A DNA stretch of 64,000 bases from Oscillospiraceae bacterium (GCA_021769865.1 JAETSB010000003.1:62001-126000), one strand, 5' to 3'. Shown: positions 10,759 through 19,217, counted from the first letter of the stretch. Program-made: numbers and translations. The notes: generated from the letters alone by a model not told the origin.

Positions 10759-11016
10759 TTACATATTTTCCTTGCAGAACTGCTCCATGGCGGCGGCGCT
10801 GGCCTCCTCGTCTCCGCCCTCGATGGTAAAGGTGATGGTCTCGCCGGTCTTGACGCCCAGGCCCATGACGGCCATCAGCTTGGTGGCGGCGGCGGACTTT
10901 TCGCCCTTGGTGATGGTGACGGTGCTGTCCAGGGCCTTGGCGGCCTTTGCCAGCATACCGGCGGGACGGGCGTGGATGCCCACAGGATCGGTAATGGTAT
11001 ACGTAAACTGTTTCAT
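10759..11016 (-). CDS. ptsH: HPr phosphocarrier protein lacking Ser46
   Basis: The track ORF is too long. The true start is the ATG at 11016 after an AAAGGAAG ribosome site, giving 85 residues, normal for HPr. HPr carries phosphate from enzyme I to the EIIA domains on His15, visible in VGIHARPAG. The position that in low-GC Gram-positives is Ser46, the target of HPr kinase and the switch for CcpA, aligns with Lys46 here (TKLMAVMGLG against KSIMGVMSLG in Bacillus). This HPr should therefore not act as the usual CcpA co-repressor. It is co-transcribed with ptsI. Confidence 0.95.
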   Translation of the reverse strand: MKQFTYTITDPVGIHARPAGMLAKAAKALDSTVTITKGEKSAAATKLMAVMGLGVKTGETITFTIEGGDEEASAAAMEQFCKENM

Positions 11017-11069
11017 GAGACTGCTTCCTTTCTGATCGTGGTGGCCGGAGCGCCCGGCGTCTTGTCTAT

Positions 11070-11098
11070 AGAATACCACGTCCCCGGCCCATTTGCAA
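11070..11098 (-). promoter_or_regulatory. ptsHI promoter
   Basis: On the minus strand: TTGCAA, 17 bases, TATTCT. Eight bases upstream of the -35 box lies the palindrome TAATCGATTA (11107-11116), which has the central CG of LacI-family operators. A similar CGATTAC site sits at the start point of the fructokinase operon. Confidence 0.8.
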
Positions 11099-11128
11099 AT
11101 ATAATTTAATCGATTACCTAAATTTTGC

Positions 11129-11160
11129 GTAAAAAACCCCGCCCCTTTCCGGGACGGGGC
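11129..11160 (-). terminator. Terminator of the fructokinase-amylosucrase operon
   Basis: On the minus strand: CCCCGTCCC, GGAAA loop, GGGGCGGGG, TTTTTT. It separates the sucrose operon from the ptsHI promoter. Confidence 0.88.
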
Positions 11161-11169
11161 CAAACATCT

Positions 11170-12996
11170 TTATTCCCGCAGCAGCCAGGCGAAGCCGTTG
11201 GGCCACAGCTCCACGTCCCGGAGGCCGTCGTAATGGGTTCCGTACATCAGCTCGGAGTAGCCGCCGTCCCGGTCCACTCGGGCATGGACGAACTCCCCGG
11301 CAAAGTTAAAGAGGCACACCAGCTCCCGGTCCTCGATCCTCCGGCAGAGGGCCAGAACATGGGGGCTTCCCGCGTCCTCCACCCGCACGTCCGCCCGGGC
11401 GTCGAAGCAAGGCTCGGCGGCCCGAAGCTCCTCCAGCCGCCGGAGGCCCCGGAAGAGCTTGCCCTGCCAGGCATCCGGGGCCGTCCGCCGCTCCGCCAGG
11501 TCCCACTGGAAATTCCCACGGTGGATATAGCGGCTGTCCTCCCGCCTGTCGGGGTCGTCCCGGTAGCTCCAGTCGTTGAGCCGCCCCACCTCGTCGCCGC
11601 TGTAGATCACCGGGATGCCGCTCTGGCTGAGCATCCAGGCGTGAAGGGTCAAAGCACAGGCCACGGCCCGTTCCAGCCGGAAGGGGTCGTCCTCCGCCGC
11701 CTCCACGCCGCAGAGGGAAGCGGTGGTGCCGCAGAGGCGGGCGTCCCCCAGGCGGGGGTCGTCGTTGTAGAGCTCGCCCCGGCTGGGGCTGCCGGGCCAT
11801 TTGCCGGTAAACCAGTCGTTGAGGTATTTCTTGTGGGCCACCTCATCCGTGCCGAAGGCCCGCGCCAGCCAGGGGTAATCCAGGCCCCAGCCGATGTCGT
11901 CGTGGCAGCGGAGATAATTCAAAAACAGGAAGTCCTTGGGCAGGCCGCAGACAATCTCCATCTGCCGCTTCAGCAGCGACGCGTCCCCGGTGGCCAGGGT
12001 GTGCCAGGTGGTGGCCATGGTGGTGACGTTGTAGAGCATATGGCACTCGGGCTTCTCCGGGGTGCCGAAGTAGGGGGCCACCTTGGCGGGCTCCATCACC
12101 ACCTCCCCCAGCAGCAGCACGCCGGGGCAGACGATCTCGCAGACCATCCGCAGCATCCGGGACAGCGTATGTACCTGGGGCAGATTCCGGCAGTCCGTCC
12201 CCAGCTCCTTCCAGATATACGGAATCGCGTCCAGGCGGATCACGTCGATGCCCCGGTTGGTCAGGTACAGCAGGTTCTCCGTCATGTCCCGGAACACCGC
12301 GGGATTGGCGTAATTCAGGTCCCACTGGTAGGGGTAGAAATTCGTCATGACCACGGAGCCGTCCGGGAGCTCCGTAAAGCTCCCCGGGGCGGTGGTGGGG
12401 AACACCTGGGGGATGGTCTTCTCAAACTCCCGGGGAACGTCCCAGGAATCGTAGAAGAAATAGCGGTCCCGGTACTCGGCCTCCCCGGCCCGGGCCCGCT
12501 TCGCCCAGGCGTGGTCCTCGCTGGTGTGGTTCATCACGAAGTCCAGGCACAAGCTGATCCCCCGGCGGCGGCAGGCGTCCGCCAGGGCCTCCAGGTCCTC
12601 CATGGTCCCCAGGGAGGGCTGGACCCTCCGGAAGTCGCTGACGGCATAGCCCCCGTCGCTGCGGCCCTTGGGGCTCTCCAGCAGGGGCATCAGGTGCAGG
12701 TAGTTCACGCCGCACTCCTGGAGGTAGCCCAGCTTTTCCTTCACGCCCCGCAGATTCCCGGCAAAGGCGTTCACGTAGAGCATCATCCCCAGCAGGTCCC
12801 GGCGGCGGTACCAGTCCGGGTCCGCCTCCCGCTTTCGGTCCTGGTCCCGGAGGGGCTTCTTCCGCTCCGCCCAGCAGCGGCGGAGCATTTCCACAAAGTC
12901 CGCGAAAGCCGCCTCGTCCCGGTAGAGCTCACAGTAGAGCCATTTCAGCTCGTCAACATGCCGGGCCAGGCGCCGGTCGAACACGGAGGCCCTCAC
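11170..12996 (-). CDS. Amylosucrase-like GH13 glycosidase
   Basis: The long track ORF includes an out-of-frame 5' extension. The likely start is GTG at 12996, overlapping the fructokinase stop (GTGA) with GGAGG just upstream, giving 608 residues. The protein fits GH13 subfamily 4. The nucleophile region reads DVIRLDAIPYIWKELGT, with the NLPQVH that follows it in amylosucrases; the acid/base glutamate is in LLGEVVMEPAKV; the transition-state aspartate is in RCHDDIGWGL. Amylosucrase splits sucrose and transfers glucose onto glucan, releasing fructose. The adjacent fructokinase would use that fructose, which supports sucrose as the substrate. There is no signal peptide, so it acts inside the cell. 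Sucrose phosphorylase or a hydrolase remain possible. Confidence 0.85.
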   Translation of the reverse strand: MRASVFDRRLARHVDELKWLYCELYRDEAAFADFVEMLRRCWAERKKPLRDQDRKREADPDWYRRRDLLGMMLYVNAFAGNLRGVKEKLGYLQECGVNYLHLMPLLESPKGRSDGGYAVSDFRRVQPSLGTMEDLEALADACRRRGISLCLDFVMNHTSEDHAWAKRARAGEAEYRDRYFFYDSWDVPREFEKTIPQVFPTTAPGSFTELPDGSVVMTNFYPYQWDLNYANPAVFRDMTENLLYLTNRGIDVIRLDAIPYIWKELGTDCRNLPQVHTLSRMLRMVCEIVCPGVLLLGEVVMEPAKVAPYFGTPEKPECHMLYNVTTMATTWHTLATGDASLLKRQMEIVCGLPKDFLFLNYLRCHDDIGWGLDYPWLARAFGTDEVAHKKYLNDWFTGKWPGSPSRGELYNDDPRLGDARLCGTTASLCGVEAAEDDPFRLERAVACALTLHAWMLSQSGIPVIYSGDEVGRLNDWSYRDDPDRREDSRYIHRGNFQWDLAERRTAPDAWQGKLFRGLRRLEELRAAEPCFDARADVRVEDAGSPHVLALCRRIEDRELVCLFNFAGEFVHARVDRDGGYSELMYGTHYDGLRDVELWPNGFAWLLRE

Positions 12997-13937
12997 GGCA
13001 TGCGCCCTCCCTCCAGTTCCGCCAGGGTGGGCATGGCGGGGATGGCCCCGCTGCGGGAGCAGGTGAAGGCCGCCGCCCGGTTGGCGAAGGCCAAAATGCC
13101 CTCCAGCTCGCCCCGGGTCAGGCCCTCCAGGGGCTTCTCCCCCCGGGCACAGAGGCGGCTGAGAACGGCCCCCAGGAAGGTGTCCCCGGCGCCGTTGGTG
13201 TCCGCCACCTTCACGGGTACGCCGGGCTGACGCCAGGACTCCCCCTTCCAGCGGCAGAACACGCCCTCGCCGCCCAGGGTGACCATGATGAGGGACAGGC
13301 CCCGGTCCTCCAGAATGCGGGTCCCCGCCTCCAAATCCGAGGTGCCGGTGAGCAGGGGCAGCTCCTCCTCCGCCAGCTTGATGATGTCCACCAGGGGCAG
13401 GGGGATGGTCATCCACTCCGCCGCCTCGGCCTGACTGGCCCAGAGGGCGGGACGGTAGTTGGGATCATAGCTCACAAGGCCCCCATGTTTGTGGGCCGTC
13501 CGGGCGGCGAAGATGGTGGCGCTGCGGCTCATGCCCGCCGTCAGGCTGACGGAGCCGAAGTGGAGGATCTTCGTCCTCAGCACCGCGTCCTCGTCCACCT
13601 CCTCGGGACAGATGTCCCGGTCCGCCCCCCGGAGGAAGCGGAAGCTCCGCTCTCCGGTATCGTCCACAGAGACGACGGCCATGGTGGTGGGCTGGCTTCC
13701 GGTCCGCAGGCCGGAGTGGTCCACGCCGTTGTCCGCCAGCACCTTGCGGAGGTAGGCTCCAAAGGCGTCGTCCCCCACCTTGCCCCAAAAGGCGGACTTC
13801 GCCCCCAGGCGGGCCGCCGCCACCGCCGCGTTGGCAGGCGCCCCGCCGGGGTTGGCGGAGAACTGGGGCACCCCCGCCGCGTTGACCCCGGTCTGGGTCA
13901 AGTCAATCAAAATCTCACCGATCGCTGTTACGTCCAT
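12993..13937 (-). CDS. scrK: Fructokinase (PfkB/ribokinase family)
   Basis: This 314-residue ATP-dependent sugar kinase makes fructose 6-phosphate. The N-terminal PfkB region reads AIGEILIDLTQTG, then NPGGAPANAAVAAARLGA. The C-terminal signature with the catalytic aspartate is DTNGAGDTFLGAVL. GEILIDL and GGAPANAA at these places are typical of ScrK-type fructokinases. It is the first gene of the operon, and its stop overlaps the amylosucrase start by four bases. The promoter upstream has an operator-like site at the transcription start, suggesting LacI-type control, although no regulator gene is in the window. Confidence 0.9.
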   Translation of the reverse strand: MDVTAIGEILIDLTQTGVNAAGVPQFSANPGGAPANAAVAAARLGAKSAFWGKVGDDAFGAYLRKVLADNGVDHSGLRTGSQPTTMAVVSVDDTGERSFRFLRGADRDICPEEVDEDAVLRTKILHFGSVSLTAGMSRSATIFAARTAHKHGGLVSYDPNYRPALWASQAEAAEWMTIPLPLVDIIKLAEEELPLLTGTSDLEAGTRILEDRGLSLIMVTLGGEGVFCRWKGESWRQPGVPVKVADTNGAGDTFLGAVLSRLCARGEKPLEGLTRGELEGILAFANRAAAFTCSRSGAIPAMPTLAELEGGRMP

Positions 13938-14011
13938 GATTCCGGCCTCCTATCGTTTCAGTGTATGAGCCGAAGCGGATGAATGTCCTTTTTTTGCCAA
14001 TTGCCCGCTCC

Positions 14012-14057
14012 GTAATCGTTTTTCCCGGATTATATCAAACTTTTTCCTCCTTGTCTA
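14012..14057 (-). promoter_or_regulatory. Promoter and operator-like site of the fructokinase operon
   Basis: On the minus strand: TAGACA (14052-14057), 17 bases, TATAAT (14029-14034). AAACGATTAC (14012-14021) follows directly after the -10 box, where a repressor would block initiation. It shares CGATTAC with the site upstream of ptsH. Confidence 0.7.
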
Positions 14058-14111
14058 GTACTTTGTCAAGGCTAACTTCCGGCATTTTTCGACGTTTCTT
14101 TTCCTGTTTTT

Positions 14112-14152
14112 AGGGAAAAAATAAAAGAAAGAGGCCCAGCAAGGCCTCTTTC
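14112..14152 (-). terminator. Terminator of the liv operon
   Basis: On the minus strand: AAAGAGGCC, TTGCT loop, GGGCCTCTTT, then CTTTTATTTTTT. Confidence 0.9.
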
Positions 14153-14179
14153 CTAACAAATTTACATTTTTTGGAAAAT

Positions 14180-14890
14180 TTATCCGTTCTTGCCCAAGTA
14201 CGCCTCCCGGACCTTCTCATTGGCCAGGAGCTCCGCCCCGGTGCCGGACATGGTGATGTTGCCGGTCTCCAGCACATAGGCCAGGTCCGCGATCTTCAGG
14301 GCCATGTTGGCGTTCTGCTCGATGAGGAGCACCGTCACGCCCTGGCGGTTGATCTCGCCGATGATGGAGAAGATGTCCTGGACCACCAGCGGGGCGAGCC
14401 CTAAGGAGGGTTCGTCCAGCATCATCAGCTTGGGCCGGGACATCAGCGCCCGCCCCACGGCCAGCATCTGCTGCTCGCCGCCGGAGAGGGTTCCCGCCAG
14501 CTGCCAGCTCCGCTCCTCCAGCCGGGGGAAGAGGCTGTAGACCCACTTCACGTCCTCCTCCACCCCCGCCTTGTCCTTGCGGAGGTAGGCCCCGATGCGG
14601 AGGTTCTCCAGCACCGACATGTCGGCGAAGACCCGCCGCCCCTCGGGGCTCATGGCGATGCCGGAGCCCACGATCTTGTCGATGGACTTGCCCAGCAGCT
14701 CCTCCCCGTTCCACTGGATGGAGCCGGAGGAGGCCTTCACCAGGCCGGTGATGGTGCGGAGGGTGGTGGACTTGCCCGCGCCGTTGGCGCCGATCAGCGT
14801 GACGATCTTGCCGTCGGGCACCTCCAGGGAGATGCCCCGCAGGGCCTGAATGCCGCCGTAGCTGACGTGGAGGTTTTCAATTTTAAGCAT
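14180..14890 (-). CDS. livF: Branched-chain amino-acid ABC transporter ATPase LivF
   Basis: This is a 236-residue ATP-binding subunit that powers uptake of leucine, isoleucine or valine from the inner face of the membrane. Motifs in order: Walker A GANGAGKST, the Q-loop region, the signature LSGGEQQMLAVGRALM, Walker B LMMLDEPSLGLAPLVV and the H-loop region VLLIEQNANMAL. GLAPLVV after Walker B and the QNAN segment are LivF hallmarks that separate it from LivG. It is the last gene of livJHMGF and overlaps livG by eight bases. Confidence 0.95.
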   Translation of the reverse strand: MLKIENLHVSYGGIQALRGISLEVPDGKIVTLIGANGAGKSTTLRTITGLVKASSGSIQWNGEELLGKSIDKIVGSGIAMSPEGRRVFADMSVLENLRIGAYLRKDKAGVEEDVKWVYSLFPRLEERSWQLAGTLSGGEQQMLAVGRALMSRPKLMMLDEPSLGLAPLVVQDIFSIIGEINRQGVTVLLIEQNANMALKIADLAYVLETGNITMSGTGAELLANEKVREAYLGKNG

Positions 14891-15725
14891 CCTCGCTCAC
14901 CCCCAGATAGGCCTCGATGACCCGCTTGTCGTTCTGAATCGCCGCCGGGTCCCCCTGGGCGATCAGCTTGCCGAAGTCCAGGACGTAGATCCGCTCGGAG
15001 ATGTTCATGACCAGATTCATGTGGTGCTCGATGAGGAACACCGTCATGTGGAAGCGGTCCCGAATCTCGCCGATGAAGGCGGTCAGCTCCTCGGTCTCCT
15101 GGGGGTTCATGCCCGCCGCCGGCTCATCCAGCAGCAGCAGCTTGGGCTCCGCCGCCAGGGCCCGGGCGATCTCCAGCCGCCGCTGCTTGCCGTAGGGCAG
15201 GGAGGTGGCCAGCTCGTCTTTCACATCCGCCAGGCCCACGGTCTCCAGCAGCTCCAGCACGTTCTCCCGCTGCTGCGCCTCCTCCTTCCGGTTCAGGCGG
15301 AAGGCTGCGGAGAACACGTTGCTGGTGGTCCGGCAGTGCTTGGCGATCAGCACATTGTCAAACACCGTCTGGCTCTTCCACAGCCGGATGTTCTGGAAGG
15401 TCCGGGCCATTCCCAGGCGGGTCACCTTGTCGGGGGTGGGGGCCAGCACCTGGGTGTAGTCTCCGGCGTGCTCGCCCTTGTACTGCTGCTTCATCTTCCC
15501 CTGGGGGTGGTTCTCCACGATCTTTTCCCCCTGGAACCAGACGGCCCCGTTGGTGGGCTGGTACACGCCGGTGATGACGTTGAAGGCCGTGGTCTTCCCC
15601 GCGCCGTTGGGGCCGATGAGGGCCACGATCTCCCCCTGGTTGACCTCCAGGTTCAGGTTATCCACCGCCACCACGCCGCCGAACTGCATGGTGACGTTTT
15701 CCACTTTCAATACGTTCTCGCTCAT
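14883..15725 (-). CDS. livG: Branched-chain amino-acid ABC transporter ATPase LivG
   Basis: The start is ATG 15725, which overlaps the livM stop as ATGA; the longer track ORF is an artefact. The 280-residue ATPase has Walker A GPNGAGKTTAFNVITG, the signature SLPYGKQRRLEIARALA, Walker B LLLLDEPAAGMNPQE and VFLIEHHMNLVM. AAGMNPQET and the EHHM motif are typical of LivG. An insertion of about 30 residues with charged character (GKMKQQYKGEHAGDY) sits before the Q-loop, as in many LivG proteins. It pairs with LivF as the heterodimeric motor. Confidence 0.95.
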   Translation of the reverse strand: MSENVLKVENVTMQFGGVVAVDNLNLEVNQGEIVALIGPNGAGKTTAFNVITGVYQPTNGAVWFQGEKIVENHPQGKMKQQYKGEHAGDYTQVLAPTPDKVTRLGMARTFQNIRLWKSQTVFDNVLIAKHCRTTSNVFSAAFRLNRKEEAQQRENVLELLETVGLADVKDELATSLPYGKQRRLEIARALAAEPKLLLLDEPAAGMNPQETEELTAFIGEIRDRFHMTVFLIEHHMNLVMNISERIYVLDFGKLIAQGDPAAIQNDKRVIEAYLGVSEDA

Positions 15726-16867
15726 TTCACCGCGCCCTCCTTCCGGCGTTTCTTCAAGAGGTCCGGCAGCTCCTTGTCTCCCATGATGCCCCTCCGGAAG
15801 AACAGCACCACGATCATGATGACCACGGAGAACACCACCATGCGGAAGCCGTTGCGCAGCAGCGGCACCTTGACCCCGCCGATGAAGGTCTCCGCGTCCA
15901 GGAAGCGGAGCCACCACTCGCTGGCCGCCACGTACAGGAAGGCCGCGATGCAGCTGCCCGACACGGAGCCGATGCCGCCGATGACCACGATCAGCAGGAT
16001 CTCATAGGTCATGGCAGTGGTGAAGGTCTTGGCCTGGGCCTGGTTGGCGAACATGGCGAACATGCCGCCGCCGAAGCCCGCAAAGAAGGAGCTGATGACA
16101 AAGGCCAGCCGCTTGTGCCTGGAGAGGTTGATGCCCATGGCCTCGGCGGCTACCTCGTCGTCCCGGATGGCCTTGAAGGCCCGGCCGTAGGTGGAGTTGA
16201 TGAGGAGCACGATGACGGCAATGCAGACCCCCGCCAGCAGGAAGGCCACGAAGGTGGAGAGGCGCAGAACGGTCTCCCCATTGGCGTTCTGAATGTTGAA
16301 GCTGGTAAAGGTGGGAAAGTTTTTCAACGCGTTGGCGCCGTTGGTGACGGGGCCCAGCTTATCCCACTGGAACACCGCCCGGATGATCTCGCCGAAGCCC
16401 AGGGTGGCAATGGCCAGGTAGTCGCTTTTCAGCCGCAGCACGGGCAGGCCGATGAGCCACGCCACGACGGCGGCCACGCAGCCGCCCAGGATCAGCGCCA
16501 GCAGGACACCCAGCACCAGGCCCACCGCCCCGCCGCCGAAGAGCTCCGGCAGGGAGAAGTTGATGGCCGAGCCGTTGTAGATATAATACACGGCGTCCCG
16601 CTGGGACGTGGGAATGGTCAAAATGGCGTAGGTGTACGCGCCCAGCAGCATGAAGCCCGCCTGCCCCAGGGAGAACAGGCCCGTGAAGCCGTTGAGCAGG
16701 TTCATGGACACCGCCACCAGGGCGTAGACCGCGCCCTTTTTCAGGGCGGTGAAGACCATGATGTTCTTGTTGGGGTCCAGCACGTTCTCCAGGACCACCA
16801 CCGCCGCCAGCAGAGCCGCGATGCAAAGCAGGCCAATCCAGGCGCCTTTCTTGGAAGTGTTTTTCAT
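15722..16867 (-). CDS. livM: Branched-chain amino-acid ABC permease LivM
   Basis: This is a 381-residue integral membrane permease with about nine to ten hydrophobic segments. The LivM/LivH family pattern is clear: NLLNGFTGLFSLGQAGFMLLGAYT near the first third and LKSDYLAIATLGFGEIIR in the middle, then the permease loop RAFKAIRDDEVAAEAMGINL that contacts the ATPases. The C-terminal cytoplasmic tail is basic (RRKEG). It forms the channel with LivH. Start and stop are both tightly packed between livH and livG (14 bases and a four-base overlap). Confidence 0.95.
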   Translation of the reverse strand: MKNTSKKGAWIGLLCIAALLAAVVVLENVLDPNKNIMVFTALKKGAVYALVAVSMNLLNGFTGLFSLGQAGFMLLGAYTYAILTIPTSQRDAVYYIYNGSAINFSLPELFGGGAVGLVLGVLLALILGGCVAAVVAWLIGLPVLRLKSDYLAIATLGFGEIIRAVFQWDKLGPVTNGANALKNFPTFTSFNIQNANGETVLRLSTFVAFLLAGVCIAVIVLLINSTYGRAFKAIRDDEVAAEAMGINLSRHKRLAFVISSFFAGFGGGMFAMFANQAQAKTFTTAMTYEILLIVVIGGIGSVSGSCIAAFLYVAASEWWLRFLDAETFIGGVKVPLLRNGFRMVVFSVVIMIVVLFFRRGIMGDKELPDLLKKRRKEGAVK

Positions 16868-16881
16868 AACCGTCCGCCCCC

Positions 16882-17757
16882 TTACACTTTGTCGGTGACC
16901 TTTTCACCAAAGAGGCCCGTGGGCTTCACCACCAGGATGATGATGAGCAGGGCGAAGGTGAAGGCGTCGGAGAAAATGCTCCAGTTTGAGCCTTTAATAA
17001 TGCTCTCGCTGAGGCCGATGATGAAGGCCCCCACCACGGCCCCGGGGATGGAGCCGATGCCCCCGAACACCGCCGCCACGAAGGCCCGGAGCCCCGGCAG
17101 AGAGCCGGACAGGGGGACGATGGACTGGTAGTTGGTGAAGTACAGCACGGAGCCCACCGCCGCCAGGAAGGAGCCGATGATGAAGGTGACGGAGATGACG
17201 GCGTTGATCTTGATGCCCATGAGCTGGGCAGTCTCGAAGTCCTTGGCCACGGCCCGCATGGCCATGCCCACCTTGGTGTGATTGATGAGCTGGGTCAGGG
17301 CCGCCACCAGCACCAGCACCAGAACGGGGGTCACGATAGTAACCCACTTGGTGGAAACTCCGGCGATGCTCACCGTGGCGGAGATCCCCGGAATCTCCGG
17401 ATACATCTGGGGCAGGCCGCCGGTGATGTAGGTCGCCAGGTTCTGCAGCAGGTAGCTCACGCCGATGGCGGAGATCATGACGCTCATCCGGGGCGCTTCC
17501 CGCAGGGGCTTGTAGGCTGCCCGCTCGATGACGAAGCCCAGCAGTACCGTCAAAATCAGCACCAGAGGAATGGATACCGCCAGGGGCAGACTGGCGGTGA
17601 GGTAGACCATCATCAGGCCCGCCACCATGAACACGTCGCCGTGGGCGAAGTTGATCAGGCGCAGAATGCCGTAGACCATGGTGTACCCGATGGCGATGAG
17701 GGCGTACTGTCCGCCCAGGGACACGCCGGAGAGCAGGATGGAAATGGCGTATTGCAC
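16882..17757 (-). CDS. livH: Branched-chain amino-acid ABC permease LivH
   Basis: The likely start is GTG 17757 (encoding MQYAISILLSG), eight bases after AGGGAGG; the track's upstream ATG adds an unrelated charged leader. The 291-residue membrane protein has seven to eight hydrophobic segments and LivH motifs: GGQYALIAIGYTMVYGILRL followed by INFAHGDVFMV, and the coupling loop MRAVAKDFETAQLMGIKIN. It completes the membrane channel with LivM. A strong hairpin lies between this gene and livJ, which probably sets its level below that of the binding protein. Confidence 0.93.
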   Translation of the reverse strand: MQYAISILLSGVSLGGQYALIAIGYTMVYGILRLINFAHGDVFMVAGLMMVYLTASLPLAVSIPLVLILTVLLGFVIERAAYKPLREAPRMSVMISAIGVSYLLQNLATYITGGLPQMYPEIPGISATVSIAGVSTKWVTIVTPVLVLVLVAALTQLINHTKVGMAMRAVAKDFETAQLMGIKINAVISVTFIIGSFLAAVGSVLYFTNYQSIVPLSGSLPGLRAFVAAVFGGIGSIPGAVVGAFIIGLSESIIKGSNWSIFSDAFTFALLIIILVVKPTGLFGEKVTDKV

Positions 17758-17871
17758 GAGGGAACCCTCCCTTGTCATTTTGATTATGGGAAAAGCGCGG
17801 GGACACGGGACCGTCCCGAAAGAAGCCGCCGGCCGGAAGCCTTTTTCGGGGCGCTCCCGTGAAACGCCGAT

Positions 17872-17901
17872 GCCTGTCGGGGGATTTTCCCCCCGACAGG
17901 C
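17872..17901 (-). other. Intercistronic hairpin between livJ and livH
   Basis: GCCTGTCGGGGG, ATTTTC loop, CCCCCGACAGGC: a 12-base perfect stem with no T tract on the minus strand. It fits an mRNA processing or 3' end-stabilising structure rather than a terminator. It lies in the 173-base livJ-livH gap, which holds no other gene. Confidence 0.75.
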
Positions 17902-17930
17902 CAACGGATTTAAGCGCGGGTATTCGGTTC

Positions 17931-19139
17931 TTATTTGGCGGTTTGGACGGTCTCCAGGGTCCAGGCGCCCGCGGCGTTGTCCGCCGTCTTGATATAGGCG
18001 GTGTCCCGGATGGCGTCGCCCACCTCGTCAAAGGCGATGTCGCCGGAGACGCCGGTGTAGGTCAGGCTGGGCAGGGCGGCCTTGACGGCGCCCTTGTCGG
18101 TGGACCCGGCGGCCTTCAGGGCCTCCAGGGCCACATAGTACGCGTCATAGCCCATGGCGGTGACGGCGGCGATGGTGTCGTTTCCGCCGTTGTTGGTCAT
18201 GGCGGTGGAGTCTTCCGCCAGCCACGCCTTGATGCCGTTATCGAAGTCCGGCGCGCCGCCCTCCTGGTAGAAGGTGGAGACGTAAATCTGGACGTTGGAG
18301 CCCTTGGCGGCCTCCAGGACCATGTTGCTGTCCAGGGTGTCGGAGCCCAGGATGGGGATCTCCAGGTTCATGGAGGCGGCCAGCTTCACGATCTGGGTGG
18401 AGTAGGCGATGGACACGGGGCAGAAGATGACGTCCGCGCCCTCGGCCACGGCCTTGTTCAGGTAGGTGGAGAAGTCGGAGGTGTTGGTGGGGAAGGAGTC
18501 CTTCACGCACGTGCCGTCAAACGCCTGCTCGAAGTAGTTCAGCAATCCCTGGTCGTAGTCGTTGCCCAGCTCGCCGAGGAGGTAGGCCTTTTTGGCGGAG
18601 AACTTCTCCTGGGCGAAGTTGGCCAGGACCGTGCCCTGGAAGGGGTCCAGGAAGCAGATGCGGAAGTAGTAGTCGTTGCCCGCGGTGACGCCGGGGTTCG
18701 TGCAGGTAACGCCGATGGCGGCAAGGCCCGCCTCGCCGAAGATGGGACCGCCGGCGATGGCGGAGCTGGAACCATAGGTGCCCAGCACCAGGCTCACGTC
18801 CTGGCTCACCAGCTGAGAGGCGGCCGTGGGGGCCTTGGAGGCGTCGGAGGCGTTGTCGGCGTAGACCAGCTCGACGGTATAGGTCTCGCCGCCGATCTCC
18901 ACCGTGGGAGTCTCCTTATTGCCGTACTGCATGCCCAGCATCTCCTGCTTGCCGCCGGCGCCGGAGTCGCCGGTGGCGGGCTCAAAGACGCCGATCCGGA
19001 CCACCTTGTCCCCGCCGGAGCTGCCGCCGCCGGAGGGCTGGGAGCTGCCGGAGCCGTCGGAACTGCCGCCGCTGCCGCCGCAGGCGGCCAGGCTCAGCAC
19101 CATGGCCAGAGCCAGAAGCATCGCGAAAAATTTCTTCAT
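17931..19139 (-). CDS. livJ: Branched-chain amino-acid ABC substrate-binding lipoprotein
   Basis: The start is ATG 19139, nine bases after AGGAGG; the extra 39 residues of the track ORF are upstream noise. The 402-residue protein begins with a lipoprotein signal (MKKFFAMLLALAMVLSLAAC) and a Gly/Ser-rich linker, then a type I periplasmic-binding fold (VVRIGVFEPATGDSG, then GTYGSSSAIAGGPIFGEAG). It should be anchored outside the membrane and deliver branched-chain or related amino acids to LivHMGF. Exact ligand specificity is not visible. It is the first gene of the operon and has its own promoter. Confidence 0.93.
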   Translation of the reverse strand: MKKFFAMLLALAMVLSLAACGGSGGSSDGSGSSQPSGGGSSGGDKVVRIGVFEPATGDSGAGGKQEMLGMQYGNKETPTVEIGGETYTVELVYADNASDASKAPTAASQLVSQDVSLVLGTYGSSSAIAGGPIFGEAGLAAIGVTCTNPGVTAGNDYYFRICFLDPFQGTVLANFAQEKFSAKKAYLLGELGNDYDQGLLNYFEQAFDGTCVKDSFPTNTSDFSTYLNKAVAEGADVIFCPVSIAYSTQIVKLAASMNLEIPILGSDTLDSNMVLEAAKGSNVQIYVSTFYQEGGAPDFDNGIKAWLAEDSTAMTNNGGNDTIAAVTAMGYDAYYVALEALKAAGSTDKGAVKAALPSLTYTGVSGDIAFDEVGDAIRDTAYIKTADNAAGAWTLETVQTAK

Positions 19140-19188
19140 TCTTTTCATCCTCCTATACAAATAGGACCTTCGTCCTGGTATGCCGCTT

Positions 19189-19217
19189 ATTTTACGTCTT
19201 TTTCTCCGATTTGGCAA
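19189..19217 (-). promoter_or_regulatory. liv operon promoter
   Basis: On the minus strand: TTGCCA, 17 bases, TAAAAT, about 50 bases upstream of livJ. The rest of the 366-base livJ-mcp gap holds only the divergent mcp promoter. Confidence 0.75.
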
